Source: Pseudobutyrivibrio sp. 49 (GTDB lineage: Bacteria; Bacillota; Clostridia; Lachnospirales; Lachnospiraceae). From it: DNA of 47,270 nt. The translations under genes were made by a program, and so were the position numbers. This document shows positions 8,459 to 18,477 of this stretch, piece after piece. Every line of letters starts with the position of its first letter. Positions within the stretch are counted from its first letter, which is position 1. The notes beneath the pieces were generated by a model that saw nothing but the letters and a program-made list of their open reading frames with translations, made no database searches and had not been told where the DNA came from. Where the stretch lies: the NCBI RefSeq assembly GCF_900100545.1, contig NZ_FNDP01000022.1:1-47270 (forward strand), given 5' to 3'.

Positions 8459-10021
8459 ATGTCAGATTACATCTTGGAAATGAAGCATATCACAAAAGAG
8501 TTTTCTGGGGTGAAGGCTCTTGATGATGTAAATCTGCAGGTGAAAAAGGGAGAAATCCATGCTCTTTGTGGAGAAAATGGAGCTGGTAAGTCTACACTGA
8601 TGAATGTACTTTCTGGAGTGTATCCTTACGGTACCTATGAGGGTGACGTTGAGTATCATGGTGAGGTTTGTAAATTCCATAACCTTAGGGATTCAGAAGC
8701 CAAGGGTATTGTTATTATTCATCAGGAGCTTGCATTAAGCCCCCTTCTTTCCATTGCAGAAAACGTATTCTTAGGTAATGAACAGCTTTCCATGAAGGGT
8801 GTTATAGACTGGACAAAGACAAGACAGCGTGCCCAGGAAATGCTTGCTAAGGTTGGACTGGAAAATGAAAATGTAAATGCCCCTGTAAATTCACTCGGTG
8901 TTGGAAAACAGCAGCTGATTGAAATTGCAAAGGCTATGGCAAAAAAGGTAGAGCTTCTCATTTTGGATGAGCCAACAGCAGCCCTTAATGATGAAGAATC
9001 CAGAAAGCTTCTGGATATTATGTTGGAGCTTAAGAAACAGGGAATTACCTGCATTATCATTTCTCATAAGCTTAATGAGATAAGCTATGTTGCAGATGCA
9101 GTTACTATCATTCGTGATGGTAAAACTATTGAGACTCTTGTAAAGGGAGTTGATGATTTCTCTGAGGATAGAGTTATCAAGGCCATGGTAGGTCGTGAGC
9201 TTACAAACAGATATCCTGTACGAGAGGGTGTCACAATTGGTGATACAATTTTTGAGGTTAAGAACTGGAATGTTTATCATCCAGATGATGCAAATCGTCA
9301 GGTTCTTAAAGACATTAACATTGAAGTTAAGGCAGGAGAGGTAGTTGGTCTGGCAGGACTTATGGGTGCTGGTAGAACAGAGTTTGCTATGAGTGTTTTT
9401 GGACACAGCTACGGACAGAAAATCTCAGGTACAGTAAAGATTAATGGAAAGGAAGTTAATCTTCATACTGTTAAAGATGCTATTGATAACAAGCTTGCTT
9501 ACGTTACTGAAGATAGAAAAACAAATGGACTTATCCTGATTGGTGATATCAAGGAAAATATGACAATTGCAGCCCGTCCAAAGTTCTTCGCAAAGCGCGG
9601 TGTTATCAATGGAAATGAGGAGATTTTAGCTGCAGAAGAATATAAAAAGAAAATTAACGTAAAAGCGAATTCCATCAATCAGGTGGTTGGTTCACTTTCT
9701 GGTGGTAACCAGCAAAAGGTTGTGCTTGCAAAGTGGATGCTTACTCAGCCAGATGTTTTGATTTTGGATGAGCCAACACGAGGCATCGATGTAGGTGCTA
9801 AATACGAAATATACTGCGTCATTAATGAACTTGCAAAGCAGGGAAAGGCGGTAATTGTAATTTCATCAGAAATGCCTGAAATTATTGGTACCTGCGATAG
9901 AATCTATGTCATTAATGAGGGAGAGATTGCGGGCGAGCTTTCAAAAGAAAATGTATCGCAGGAGAAAATCATGCAATGCGTAATGGCCCACAATAGAAAG
10001 GATGATGGAAATGGAAAATAA
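8459..10021 (+). CDS. mmsA: monosaccharide ABC transporter ATPase
   Basis: A 520-residue fusion of two ABC ATPase halves, the usual form for this sugar importer class. The first half has Walker [10 protein letters not shown] (38-46) and Walker [12 protein letters not shown]. The second has a degenerate Walker A (GLMGAGRTE) but an intact signature LSGGNQQK and [12 protein letters not shown], so as in RbsA/MglA one site is non-canonical. It sits on the inner face of the membrane with MmsB. RBS AGAAGGAG. The 3' end overlaps mmsB by up to 20 bases. Confidence 0.93.
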   Translation: MSDYILEMKHITKEFSGVKALDDVNLQVKKGEIHALCGENGAGKSTLMNVLSGVYPYGTYEGDVEYHGEVCKFHNLRDSEAKGIVIIHQELALSPLLSIAENVFLGNEQLSMKGVIDWTKTRQRAQEMLAKVGLENENVNAPVNSLGVGKQQLIEIAKAMAKKVELLILDEPTAALNDEESRKLLDIMLELKKQGITCIIISHKLNEISYVADAVTIIRDGKTIETLVKGVDDFSEDRVIKAMVGRELTNRYPVREGVTIGDTIFEVKNWNVYHPDDANRQVLKDINIEVKAGEVVGLAGLMGAGRTEFAMSVFGHSYGQKISGTVKINGKEVNLHTVKDAIDNKLAYVTEDRKTNGLILIGDIKENMTIAARPKFFAKRGVINGNEEILAAEEYKKKINVKANSINQVVGSLSGGNQQKVVLAKWMLTQPDVLILDEPTRGIDVGAKYEIYCVINELAKQGKAVIVISSEMPEIIGTCDRIYVINEGEIAGELSKENVSQEKIMQCVMAHNRKDDGNGK

Positions 10022-11177
10022 GAGAGTTAATTTAGACATGAAACAATATGGCATGTTCATTGCTCTTATTGTTATTTATTTGATATTCGCCCTTCTTACA
10101 GGGGGCAAAAACCTTACACCAATGAACATTAACAACCTTGTTATGCAGAACGGCTATGTAGTCATTCTTGCGATAGGTATGTTGCTTTGTGTATTAACTG
10201 GTAATGTAGATCTTGGTGTTGGTTCGGTAGTTGCTCTTTGTGGTGCCACAGCTGGTATCATGATGATGGACTTAAAGATGAATATGTGGGTTGCCATTTT
10301 AGCAGCTCTCGTAATTGGTCTTTTGGTTGGTATGTTTGCTGGTTTCTTCATTGCTTACCTCAGCATTCCACCATTCGTAGTAACACTTGCTACCATGCTT
10401 ATGGGTCGCGGTCTTACCTATACACTTTTACAGGCTCAGACAAAAGGACCACTTCCAACAGAGTACAACTTTATTGGAGCAGGCTTCCTTCCAACCTACA
10501 AGATTTTCTTTGGAGATGGTATTCTTGATTTGGTTTCAATTGCAGTTGCTATTATTGCTTCCGCAGCACTTATCTGGTCAGAGCTTCGAGAAATCAAGAC
10601 AAAGAAAAAGTACAACTTTGCACTTGCTCCAGCTTGGCAGACAATATTAAAGGTTGCAATCGAGCTTTTCATTCTTTGGTTCTTCCTTTACAAGCTCGCT
10701 CGTTACAACGGACTTCCATTTGTACTTCTTATCATGGTTGTGCTTATTGCAATTTATGCTTTCGTTACAACAAAGACAGTAGCTGGTCGTCAGATTTATG
10801 CTCTTGGTGGTAACAGAAAAGCAGCAAACCTTTCAGGTATTGATACTAATAAGGTTTTCTTCTGGGTATACACTAACATGGGTGTTTTATCAGCTATCGC
10901 TGGTATCGTACTTTCAGCAAGAAACGGTTCATCTACACCAAAAGCTGGTGATGGTTTCGAGATGGATGCCATTGCATCATGCTACATCGGTGGTGCCGCC
11001 GTAGCTGGTGGTTCTGGTACAATCCTTGGAGCAGTTGTCGGTGCCTTTGTAATGGGTGTACTTAACAATGGTATGTCACTTTTTGGATGGTCAACTGATA
11101 TCCAGAAAATCGTAAAAGGTGCGGTTCTTCTTGGTGCCGTAACAGTAGATGTAATGTCAAAACGTAAGAAGAATTAA
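10002..11177 (+). CDS. mmsB: monosaccharide ABC transporter permease
   Basis: A 391-residue permease of the RbsC/XylH type with about ten hydrophobic segments and the conserved EAA-like regions ([38 protein letters not shown]). It forms the sugar channel with MmsA. ATG codons at 10002, 10005 and 10011 all lie inside mmsA; the third has the best-spaced AAAGGA and may be the real start (388 residues). The overlap implies translational coupling. A strong terminator follows. Confidence 0.92.
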   Translation: MMEMENKRVNLDMKQYGMFIALIVIYLIFALLTGGKNLTPMNINNLVMQNGYVVILAIGMLLCVLTGNVDLGVGSVVALCGATAGIMMMDLKMNMWVAILAALVIGLLVGMFAGFFIAYLSIPPFVVTLATMLMGRGLTYTLLQAQTKGPLPTEYNFIGAGFLPTYKIFFGDGILDLVSIAVAIIASAALIWSELREIKTKKKYNFALAPAWQTILKVAIELFILWFFLYKLARYNGLPFVLLIMVVLIAIYAFVTTKTVAGRQIYALGGNRKAANLSGIDTNKVFFWVYTNMGVLSAIAGIVLSARNGSSTPKAGDGFEMDAIASCYIGGAAVAGGSGTILGAVVGAFVMGVLNNGMSLFGWSTDIQKIVKGAVLLGAVTVDVMSKRKKN

Positions 11178-11185
11178 TGATTTTT

Positions 11186-11210
11186 AGGGGTGTCGCAAGG
11201 CACCCCTTTT
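11186..11210 (+). terminator. terminator of the chvE-mmsAB operon
   Basis: The stem AGGGGTG (11186-11192) pairs with CACCCCT (11201-11207), followed by TTT. Confidence 0.85.
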
Positions 11211-11212
11211 GC

Positions 11213-11218
11213 TATAAT
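11213..11218 (+). promoter_or_regulatory. -10 element for the two-component operon
   Basis: TATAAT lies directly after the preceding terminator, 31 bases before the response-regulator ATG. The matching -35 position (about 11190-11195) falls in the terminator stem and does not match consensus, so this promoter may need an activator. Confidence 0.5.
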
Positions 11219-11248
11219 ATACATACAACGTATTCGGGGGAATAATGT

Positions 11249-12028
11249 ATGTATAATGTTATGTTAGTGGATGACGAGGAAGAAGTGCGCCTCGCCATTG
11301 AAAAAAAGATTAATTGGGAAGAGTTGGGGTTCAAGGTGGTTGGCACAGCGGAGAATGGCTATGAGGCTCTTGATATGGCCTTGGAGCGTCGTCCAGATGT
11401 GGTGATGACCGATATTAATATGCCTTTCCTGAATGGACTGGAGTTTTCCAAGCAGTTGAAGGCAGAGCTTCCAACTACAAAATTTGTTATTCTGACAGGT
11501 TATGATGAATTTGAATACGCCAAGGAGGCTATAGAGCTTGCCGTGGTGGAATATGTTCTTAAGCCTGTTAATTCTGATGAGCTATATCAGCTTTTTTCAC
11601 GTCTTAAGGTTCGTCTTGATGACGAAGAGGAACAGAGACGTAATCTTGAAAATCTAGAGAAGTATTACCAGGAAACTTTTGCACAATTTAAAGATATCAA
11701 TACCCATGACCTTGTTGAAAAAGCCAAGGTTTATATTGCTGAACATTTTAATGAGAGTGATTTGTCTGTTGATACTTTGTCTAATTATCTGAATGTTACT
11801 CCTAATTATTTTTCTTCTTTGTTTAGAAAAAAGACAGGCTATACATTCGTGACTTATCTTACAAATCTCAGAATGGAAAAAGCTAAGTGGTTACTTGATA
11901 ATACAGATGAAAAAGCCTACATCATTGCAGGGCTTGTAGGTATAGAAGAACCAAACTATTTCAGTTATGTTTTCAAAAAAGCGTATGGTATTTCGCCATC
12001 AAAGTATAGATTAAAAAAGGAACAATAA
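11249..12028 (+). CDS. YesN-type response regulator, receiver plus AraC-type DNA-binding domain
   Basis: A 259-residue transcription regulator. The receiver domain occupies residues 1-120 with acidic pocket DD (8-9), phosphorylation site Asp55 (MTDINMP) and the LKPVN lysine near 107. The C-terminal 100 residues are an AraC/XylS double helix-turn-helix (LSNYLNVTPNYFSSLF; ANYFSYVFKK-like second motif). It lacks the long middle region of full YesN proteins. RBS GGGGGAATA. The next gene, its kinase, starts right after the stop. The likely target is the chvE-mmsAB operon just upstream and its own operon, inferred from position. Confidence 0.92.
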   Translation: MYNVMLVDDEEEVRLAIEKKINWEELGFKVVGTAENGYEALDMALERRPDVVMTDINMPFLNGLEFSKQLKAELPTTKFVILTGYDEFEYAKEAIELAVVEYVLKPVNSDELYQLFSRLKVRLDDEEEQRRNLENLEKYYQETFAQFKDINTHDLVEKAKVYIAEHFNESDLSVDTLSNYLNVTPNYFSSLFRKKTGYTFVTYLTNLRMEKAKWLLDNTDEKAYIIAGLVGIEEPNYFSYVFKKAYGISPSKYRLKKEQ

Positions 12029-13846
12029 ATGAAAGAACTAGACGTTAAAAGGCAATTGCACCGTGTTAAAAGAGCGTCTAAGAGAAGAAGCATTCAGTTG
12101 ATTATTTCTTTATCATTTACCATTGTTTCAATCTTAAGTATGGCCTTTATGACCTTTGCCTTTTATACCAATTATATAAATACAGCAAAAGCTACAGCTA
12201 TAGAAAATAATAAGCAGGTCATAGAGCAGATTAGCTGGAATCTCAATTCATATCTTAAGAATATGATGAGAATTTCGGACAGTATGTATTACAACGTAAT
12301 AAAAGACCTAGACCTGACAAGCGACACCATGAACAATGAGATGGATCTTCTCTATGAGGCAAACAAGGATAATCTTATCAGTATTGCCTGCATTTCTCAG
12401 GATGGTGCTCTTATTTCTGCTGCTCCAATTGCCACCCGTAAGGCTGGTGTGGATTTTACAGATCAGGCTTGGTTTTACAGTACAGAGGAGCGCATAGAAA
12501 ACTTCCATTTCTCAACTCCTCACGTACAAAATATGTTTGAAAGCAGTAATTATCGCTATTACTGGGTTGTTTCTCTTAGCCGAAGTATAGATCTTAATTA
12601 CATGGGCTATAACAGGCGTGGAATCCTTTTGGTTGATATGAACTACTCTGCAATAGAGCGGATGTTTTCAAGAGTCAATGAAGGGGGAACAGGATACGTT
12701 TATCTAATAGATTCTGAAGGAGAGATTATTTATCATCCAAAGCAGAAGGCGATTTATACAGGTCTTGTAAATGAAAACAACACCTTGGCTGCCACCTATG
12801 AGGATGGAAATCATATTGAAAGATTCGAGGGAAAAGAGCGTTCTATTATCGTAAAGACGGTAGGATATACTGGCTGGAAAATAGTTTCTGTTGTTCCAAT
12901 CAAAGATTTGGCGGCACCATATAACCAGCTGAGAGCTTTCATGCTTATTATTATTACCGTTACAATTTTCCTTATTGTTTTTGGAAACATTTTTATTTCA
13001 AAGATTGTAACAGATCCTATAAGAAGGCTGGAAGACTCTTTAAATTATATTGAGGATGGAAAATTTGATGAGTCAAATATTTATATAGGTGGTTCCCATG
13101 AAATACGCCATCTGGGACGCACCATAAAATCTCTTGTTGGTCAGATGCACAAGCTGATGGATGAGAGAGTAAAGGAGCAGAAGGAAAAACGTAAATCCGA
13201 ATTGAATGCTCTTCAGGCTCAGATTAATCCGCATTTTCTATATAACACTTTGGATTCTGTTATTTGGATGATTGAAGCTGAAAAATATCCTGAGGCAATT
13301 TCTATGATAAAAAGCCTTGCTTCTTTATTCAGAATAAGTCTTAGCAAGGGAAATAATATCATCACCATCAAGGATGAAATAACTCATGCAAGAAATTATC
13401 TGGCCATCCAAAAGGTGCGCTATAAAAATCGTTTCGAAGCAAACATTGATATTGATCCAGAAATTGAAAACTGTGTAACCATTAAGCTTATCATCCAACC
13501 ACTTATTGAAAATGCAATCTATCATGCAGTTGGCGAGATGGAGGATGATGGTTTAATCGATATAAAGGGCTATCAGAAGGATGGAGATATCTACATCGAG
13601 GTAATCGACAATGGCATGGGTATTCCTCAGGAGGTATTAGATAATTTACTTACGGAAAAGATCGAATCTAAGGGTAAGGGCTCTGGAATCGGCTTATGGA
13701 ATATTAATCAGCGAATTAATCTTTATTTCAAGGAAGATTATGGTCTGACTATGTACAGCGAGCTGGACGAAGGTACCAGAGCGGTTATTCGTTTGCCAAA
13801 GCTTACCATGGAAGAATATTTGGGAGGTGAAGGCAATGAAAAATAA
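12029..13846 (+). CDS. YesM/LytS-type sensor histidine kinase
   Basis: A 605-residue membrane kinase. A basic N-terminus and a first membrane helix (about 22-48) are followed by a 250-residue extracellular Cache-like domain (GGTGYVYLIDSEGEIIYHP), a second helix (about 300-325), HAMP, then the His_kinase domain with NPHFLYNT (phospho-acceptor His402) and an ATPase domain with VIDNGMGIP and GSGIGLWNI. It is in the class that pairs with YesN regulators. The stop codon overlaps the next gene by 11 bases, coupling the kinase to a binding-protein-like partner, which suggests the two work together in sensing. Confidence 0.93.
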   Translation: MKELDVKRQLHRVKRASKRRSIQLIISLSFTIVSILSMAFMTFAFYTNYINTAKATAIENNKQVIEQISWNLNSYLKNMMRISDSMYYNVIKDLDLTSDTMNNEMDLLYEANKDNLISIACISQDGALISAAPIATRKAGVDFTDQAWFYSTEERIENFHFSTPHVQNMFESSNYRYYWVVSLSRSIDLNYMGYNRRGILLVDMNYSAIERMFSRVNEGGTGYVYLIDSEGEIIYHPKQKAIYTGLVNENNTLAATYEDGNHIERFEGKERSIIVKTVGYTGWKIVSVVPIKDLAAPYNQLRAFMLIIITVTIFLIVFGNIFISKIVTDPIRRLEDSLNYIEDGKFDESNIYIGGSHEIRHLGRTIKSLVGQMHKLMDERVKEQKEKRKSELNALQAQINPHFLYNTLDSVIWMIEAEKYPEAISMIKSLASLFRISLSKGNNIITIKDEITHARNYLAIQKVRYKNRFEANIDIDPEIENCVTIKLIIQPLIENAIYHAVGEMEDDGLIDIKGYQKDGDIYIEVIDNGMGIPQEVLDNLLTEKIESKGKGSGIGLWNINQRINLYFKEDYGLTMYSELDEGTRAVIRLPKLTMEEYLGGEGNEK

Positions 13847-14783
13847 AAAGCTTATTACTGGCTTCATAGTGGCTGTTGTGCTTCTACTGGTTGTAGAGTC
13901 ATATATCTATATTAATAACAGCAGACAGCAGAAGAATCAGACTAAAATAACCTTTGTGGTCACAGGGGATAACCTTGATAATTATGAGAATATGATAGCT
14001 GGGGCAGAAACAGCTGCCATGGATGAGGATTGTTTTGTAGATTTCATTAATTCACCAACGGAGTATGGAGTTGATGGGGAAATAGACTTAATAGAGCGTC
14101 AATTGACTGAAGGCACGGATTACATAGTGACGGTTTCAAGCGACTATGAAGCCATGAAAGAATATGTTAAAAAGGCTAACATCTCTGGAAAGGTACTCTT
14201 TGTTAAAAATGGAAGCTATGGTGATTTGAAAAATTCAATAATGGTAGATGACAGGGAGCTTGCTGGAAATTTTGTAGACTATATACTTGAAAATTCAAAG
14301 GCTTCCAAATTGCTATTGGTTTCCACTAGAGAGGATGTCAATACCGATACATTAAGGGAGGAAATAGAGCGTGCACTTTCGGATTCGAATATAAAACTTG
14401 AGTACAGATTATTATCAGCAACCTCTGGTACTATCAATCAGAGTATGTATAATCTAGGACAATCCCGTTTTTTCGATGGTTTTATCACTTTGGATTTTGA
14501 GACTCTCGAAGCAGCGGCGAAGGCACAGTCCAAGCTGAAAAATAAGGTGGAGGTTTATTCTATCGATAATAGCAAGGAGGCAGTTTACTATTTGGATTCA
14601 AATTTGATAAATGCCCTTGCTTTTAAAGATGATTATTCTATGGGGTTCTTGGCTGTTAAGGAAGCGCTGACTGGCAATTTGCGAAATAAAATAGAGGCAG
14701 ATGAAAAGCTTTATTATATTTCAGACAAGGAGACCATCCATTCAGATAAGTTGGAAAAGGTTTTGTTTCCGTTCGTTAAGTAG
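13836..14783 (+). CDS. membrane-anchored periplasmic-binding-fold protein, probable co-sensor
   Basis: A 315-residue protein. One N-terminal hydrophobic helix (KLITGFIVAVVLLLVVESY), without a lipobox cysteine, anchors a type I binding-protein fold (ITFVVTGDNLDNYENMIAGAE; DYIVTVSSDY; SRFFDGFITLDFETLEAA). It resembles LacI/RbsB-type sugar-binding domains only loosely, so the ligand cannot be named. ATG 13836 is preferred over GTG 13827 because GGGAGGTGA ends 5 bases before it. In clostridial XylFII-LytS-YesN systems a similar anchored binding protein presents xylose to the kinase; gene order here fits that model. Confidence 0.75.
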   Translation: MKNKKLITGFIVAVVLLLVVESYIYINNSRQQKNQTKITFVVTGDNLDNYENMIAGAETAAMDEDCFVDFINSPTEYGVDGEIDLIERQLTEGTDYIVTVSSDYEAMKEYVKKANISGKVLFVKNGSYGDLKNSIMVDDRELAGNFVDYILENSKASKLLLVSTREDVNTDTLREEIERALSDSNIKLEYRLLSATSGTINQSMYNLGQSRFFDGFITLDFETLEAAAKAQSKLKNKVEVYSIDNSKEAVYYLDSNLINALAFKDDYSMGFLAVKEALTGNLRNKIEADEKLYYISDKETIHSDKLEKVLFPFVK

Positions 14784-14795
14784 TTGGAGATTTAC

Positions 14796-15833
14796 ATGAA
14801 AAGAATTTTAATAGTATTGATATCAGCATTGATGCTTACAAGTTTTGTGGGTTGTACCAATTCTGACGAAAATGAGAAGAAAGACAGCATCAAGGTGGGC
14901 ATAACAATGTACAATGAGTTTGACCCATTTACTGAGGATATCAGGCATAACATTGAGGACAATTTAATAAAATATCAGGAAGAATATGGAGTGGAGATCA
15001 CATCAACGGTGTCCTATGCAGGCAAGAATCAGCTCCTTCAGAATGATCAGGTTCAGGATTTTATTGATAAGGGCTATGATGTAGTCTGCGTTAATTTGGT
15101 GGACCGTACTGATCCTTCAGTGATAATAGAAGCTGCAAAAGCCGCTGATATTCCTATCATCTTTTTTAACAGAGAGCTTGTAGAAGATGATTTAAAACGC
15201 TTTAATAAGCTTTATTATGTGGGGGCGCATCCAGAGGAAAGTGGAAAAATCCAGGGACAGATTGTTATTGATGCAGTAAATGAGAAGATGGATGAGGTAG
15301 ATTTGAATCATGATGGTGTGATTCAGTATGTGATGCTGGAGGGAGAGCCTGGACATCAGGACGCCATTGTTCGAAGCAGAGTTTCAGTGGATACTATTAC
15401 GGGTGCTGGAATTCAGCTTGAACGTCTGGGAGACGAAATTGCAAACTGGGACAGACAGCAGGCTCAGACTAAAGTTACCTCTCTTTTGGCAGGATATCCT
15501 CGTCATATAGAGTTGATTCTTGCAAATGATGATAATATGGCGCTTGGTGCTTTGGATGCACTTAAAAATTACGGTGTTCAGACTTTTCCGATGATTGTGG
15601 GCGTTAATGGTCAGGAAGAGGCCCTTGATATGATTCAGGAAGGTCTAATGGAGGGTACAGTATTAAATGATTCTGCTGAAAAAGGGCATATTATTGCTAA
15701 AATGGCTGTAGGACTTGGGGTTTACGGAAAAGTTCCTGCAGATATTTCCCTTTTCAATAACAAATATTATTATGTTCCATATCAAAAGATAGATAAAAAT
15801 AATATTGCTAACATAGGCTTTAAAGGGTTATAA
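14796..15833 (+). CDS. MglB-like galactose/glucose-binding lipoprotein without its own transporter
   Basis: A 345-residue lipoprotein with lipobox SFVGC. The mature part is closely like the galactose/glucose-binding protein: the EF-hand-like calcium loop DLNHDGVIQYV, the GEPGHQDA segment, NWDRQQAQTK and LANDDNMALGALDALK all match the MglB pattern. ATG 14796 is chosen because TTGGAGA lies 5 bases before it. No ATPase or permease follows; either it feeds the MmsAB importer upstream or it acts as a second sugar sensor for the kinase. The hairpin 15815-15845 overlaps its stop. Confidence 0.85.
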   Translation: MKRILIVLISALMLTSFVGCTNSDENEKKDSIKVGITMYNEFDPFTEDIRHNIEDNLIKYQEEYGVEITSTVSYAGKNQLLQNDQVQDFIDKGYDVVCVNLVDRTDPSVIIEAAKAADIPIIFFNRELVEDDLKRFNKLYYVGAHPEESGKIQGQIVIDAVNEKMDEVDLNHDGVIQYVMLEGEPGHQDAIVRSRVSVDTITGAGIQLERLGDEIANWDRQQAQTKVTSLLAGYPRHIELILANDDNMALGALDALKNYGVQTFPMIVGVNGQEEALDMIQEGLMEGTVLNDSAEKGHIIAKMAVGLGVYGKVPADISLFNNKYYYVPYQKIDKNNIANIGFKGL

Positions 15834-15845
15834 TCTTTAAAGTCT
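15815..15845 (+). terminator. hairpin at the end of the two-component operon
   Basis: AGGCTTTAAAG (15815-15825) pairs with CTTTAAAGTCT (15835-15845), 11 bp with one G.U, spanning the stop codon. No T run follows, so it may be a weak terminator or an RNA-end stabiliser. Confidence 0.4.
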
Positions 15846-15881
15846 ATTATTATGTCTAAATATAAATTGCGGAGGTTTACA

Positions 15882-16742
15882 TTGCTAGATAAATTAGAGA
15901 AAAAAATAGGTAAATACGCAATTCCAAATCTCATAGTTTACTTGCTTATTGGCTATGTGATTGGATATTTGCTTCAGTTTGGTCAGAAGTATACAGGGGT
16001 TCCATATCTCAACTATTTGACATTGGAGCCACACTATATTCTTAGAGGTCAGATTTGGAGACTAGTGTCATGGATTATTATTCCACCAGACACTTCCTTT
16101 ATTTGGGCTATTATCATGTTTATGCTGTATTATCAGCTGGGATCAAGCCTTGAAAACACATGGGGGTCCTTCCGTTTTAATGTTTACATTTTCGGAGGAA
16201 TGCTCTTTACAATAATAGGTGCTTTTATTACATATGCCATTTATGGGCCTACAGTACCAATTGGTCAGTTTATCAGCACTTATTACATTAACTTATCTAT
16301 ATTCCTTGCATTTTCTACTTGTTTTCCAGATATGCAGGTTATGTTATATTTCATCATTCCAGTGAAGATGAAATGGATGTCGATTTTCTATCTTGTTATA
16401 GTTGGATATTCAATCGTCAGCTATCTTATGGCAGGCTATTTATTTGCAGCTATGCCTATTATTGCATCGCTTTTAAACTGGTTTATTTTCTTTATGATGA
16501 CCAGAAATCTCCAGCGCTACAATCCAAAGGATATTCATCGTAGAGCTGAGTTTAGACGTCAGGCCACACCGCCTCGTACACAGTACAGAGATGGCACACC
16601 TATCGCGCGTCACAAGTGTGCAGTTTGCGGACGCACTGAGGTTACAAATCCAGAATTGGAATTCAGATTCTGCAGTAAGTGCAATGGAAATTATGAGTAT
16701 TGCAGTGATCATCTGTTTACTCACCAGCACATTCAGCATTAA
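15882..16742 (+). CDS. rhomboid-like membrane protein without catalytic serine, zinc-ribbon tail
   Basis: A 286-residue protein with about six membrane helices in the rhomboid layout, including the WRLVSWIIIP and GSSLENTWGS segments that match the loop and second helix of rhomboids. The GxSG catalytic serine motif and the late histidine are absent (the equivalent region reads FISTYYINLSIF), so it is likely a proteolytically inactive relative. The C-terminal 50 residues carry CAVC, CSKC and then C and H residues, a zinc-binding pattern facing the cytoplasm. TTG 15882 is taken as start because GCGGAGG lies 6 bases before it; the in-frame ATG at 15852 has no ribosome site. Function unknown. Confidence 0.65.
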   Translation: MLDKLEKKIGKYAIPNLIVYLLIGYVIGYLLQFGQKYTGVPYLNYLTLEPHYILRGQIWRLVSWIIIPPDTSFIWAIIMFMLYYQLGSSLENTWGSFRFNVYIFGGMLFTIIGAFITYAIYGPTVPIGQFISTYYINLSIFLAFSTCFPDMQVMLYFIIPVKMKWMSIFYLVIVGYSIVSYLMAGYLFAAMPIIASLLNWFIFFMMTRNLQRYNPKDIHRRAEFRRQATPPRTQYRDGTPIARHKCAVCGRTEVTNPELEFRFCSKCNGNYEYCSDHLFTHQHIQH

Positions 16743-16777
16743 TTAAAAAGTAATTTATAGAAGGGACTATATAAATA

Positions 16778-18448
16778 ATGAGTGAAGAAGTAGTAAGCAA
16801 AAATTTTATCGAGCTTGAGATCGATAAGGACTTAAAGGAAGGGGTTTACGACCACGTTTGTACACGTTTCCCTCCAGAGCCTAATGGATATTTACATATA
16901 GGACATGCAAAATCAATCATCTTAAATTACGGTCTTGCTAAGAAGTACAATGGCGAGTTCCACATGAGATTTGATGACACAAACCCTACAAAAGAAAAGG
17001 TAGAGTTCGTTGATTCTATCAAGGCTGATATTCAGTGGCTTGGTGCAGATTGGGGCGAGCACCTTTATTTTGCATCAAATTATTTCGATAAAATGTATGA
17101 GGTTGCTGTTGACCTTATCAAGAAGGGTCTTGCTTATGTTTCCGACCTTACAGCAGAGGAAATGAGAGAGTACCGTGGTGATTTTGAGCACCCAGGTAAG
17201 GAAGATCCAAACAGAAATCGTTCAATCGAAGAGAACCTTCAGATGTTTGAGGATATGAAGAACGGTAAGTATGAGGATGGAAGCCACACACTTCGTGCAA
17301 AGATTGATATGGCTTCACCTAACATCAACATGCGTGATCCGATCCTTTACAGAGTTGCTCACATGACACACCACAACACAGGTGACAAGTGGTGCATCTA
17401 TCCAATGTATGATTTCGCTCATCCACTTGAGGATGCCTTCGAAAATATTACACATTCTATTTGTACACTAGAGTTTGAAGATCACAGACCTCTTTATGAC
17501 TGGGTAGTTAAGTCAGCAGGCTTTGCTAATCCACCTCGTCAGATTGAGTTCGCAAAGATGTACCTTACAAACGTTGTTACAGGTAAGCGTTATATCAAGA
17601 AGCTTGTTGAGGACGGAATTGTTGATGGATGGGATGATCCACGTCTTGTATCTATCGCAGCTCTTCGTCGTCGTGGCTTCACACCAGAGTCATTAAGAAA
17701 GTTCGTAGAGCTTTCTGGTGTATCAAAGGCTAATTCATCATCAGACTACGCTATGCTTGAGTACTGTATCCGTGAGGATCTTAAGACAAGCCGTAGCCGT
17801 GTAATGGCAGTCCTTGATCCAGTTAAGCTTGTTATTGATAACTATGAGAGTGATGAAGTAGAGTGGCTTGAGGCTCCAAATAACCTTGAGAATCCTGAGC
17901 TTGGTAGCCGTAAGGTTCCATTTGGTAAGGAACTTTACATCGATAGAGAGGATTTCATGATTGAGCCTCCAAAGAAATACTTCAGACTTTATCCAGGAAA
18001 TGAAGTACGTCTCATGAATGCTTATTTTGTTACATGTACTTCATATGAGACTGATGAAAACGGCAATGTTACTTGCATTCACTGTACATACGACCCAGCT
18101 ACAAAGGGTGGAGATGCTCCAGATGGCCGTAAGGTAAAGGGTACAATCCACTGGGTTGCAGCTAAGACTGCTCTTAATGCAGAAGTTCGTCTCTACGAAA
18201 ATATTGTAGACGAGGAAAAAGGAGTGTATAATGAAGATGGTAGTTTGAATCTCAATCCAAACTCACTTACAGTTCTTAAAAACTGTCTTGTGGAGCCATC
18301 TTTAAAGGATGCAAAGGCATACGACAGTTTTCAATTTGTAAGACAGGGATTCTTCTGTGTAGATGCTAAGGATTCTAAGGAAGATGCTTTAGTATTTAAC
18401 AGAATCGTGTCTTTAAAGAGTTCTTTTAAGTTACCTACAAATAACTAA
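16778..18448 (+). CDS. glnS: glutaminyl-tRNA synthetase
   Basis: A 556-residue class I synthetase that charges tRNA-Gln directly. The signature [14 protein letters not shown] (HIGH motif) is near residue 34, with the [10 protein letters not shown] block, and the KMSKS counterpart is in the [10 protein letters not shown] region. The two C-terminal beta-barrel anticodon domains are present ([17 protein letters not shown]). Many Firmicutes lack GlnRS and use GatCAB transamidation; its presence fits several Lachnospiraceae and is usually read as ancient transfer. RBS GAAGGGAC. Confidence 0.97.
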   Translation: MSEEVVSKNFIELEIDKDLKEGVYDHVCTRFPPEPNGYLHIGHAKSIILNYGLAKKYNGEFHMRFDDTNPTKEKVEFVDSIKADIQWLGADWGEHLYFASNYFDKMYEVAVDLIKKGLAYVSDLTAEEMREYRGDFEHPGKEDPNRNRSIEENLQMFEDMKNGKYEDGSHTLRAKIDMASPNINMRDPILYRVAHMTHHNTGDKWCIYPMYDFAHPLEDAFENITHSICTLEFEDHRPLYDWVVKSAGFANPPRQIEFAKMYLTNVVTGKRYIKKLVEDGIVDGWDDPRLVSIAALRRRGFTPESLRKFVELSGVSKANSSSDYAMLEYCIREDLKTSRSRVMAVLDPVKLVIDNYESDEVEWLEAPNNLENPELGSRKVPFGKELYIDREDFMIEPPKKYFRLYPGNEVRLMNAYFVTCTSYETDENGNVTCIHCTYDPATKGGDAPDGRKVKGTIHWVAAKTALNAEVRLYENIVDEEKGVYNEDGSLNLNPNSLTVLKNCLVEPSLKDAKAYDSFQFVRQGFFCVDAKDSKEDALVFNRIVSLKSSFKLPTNN

Positions 18449-18477
18449 TTGTTTACTCACAAAGAAGAGGACGAGTT

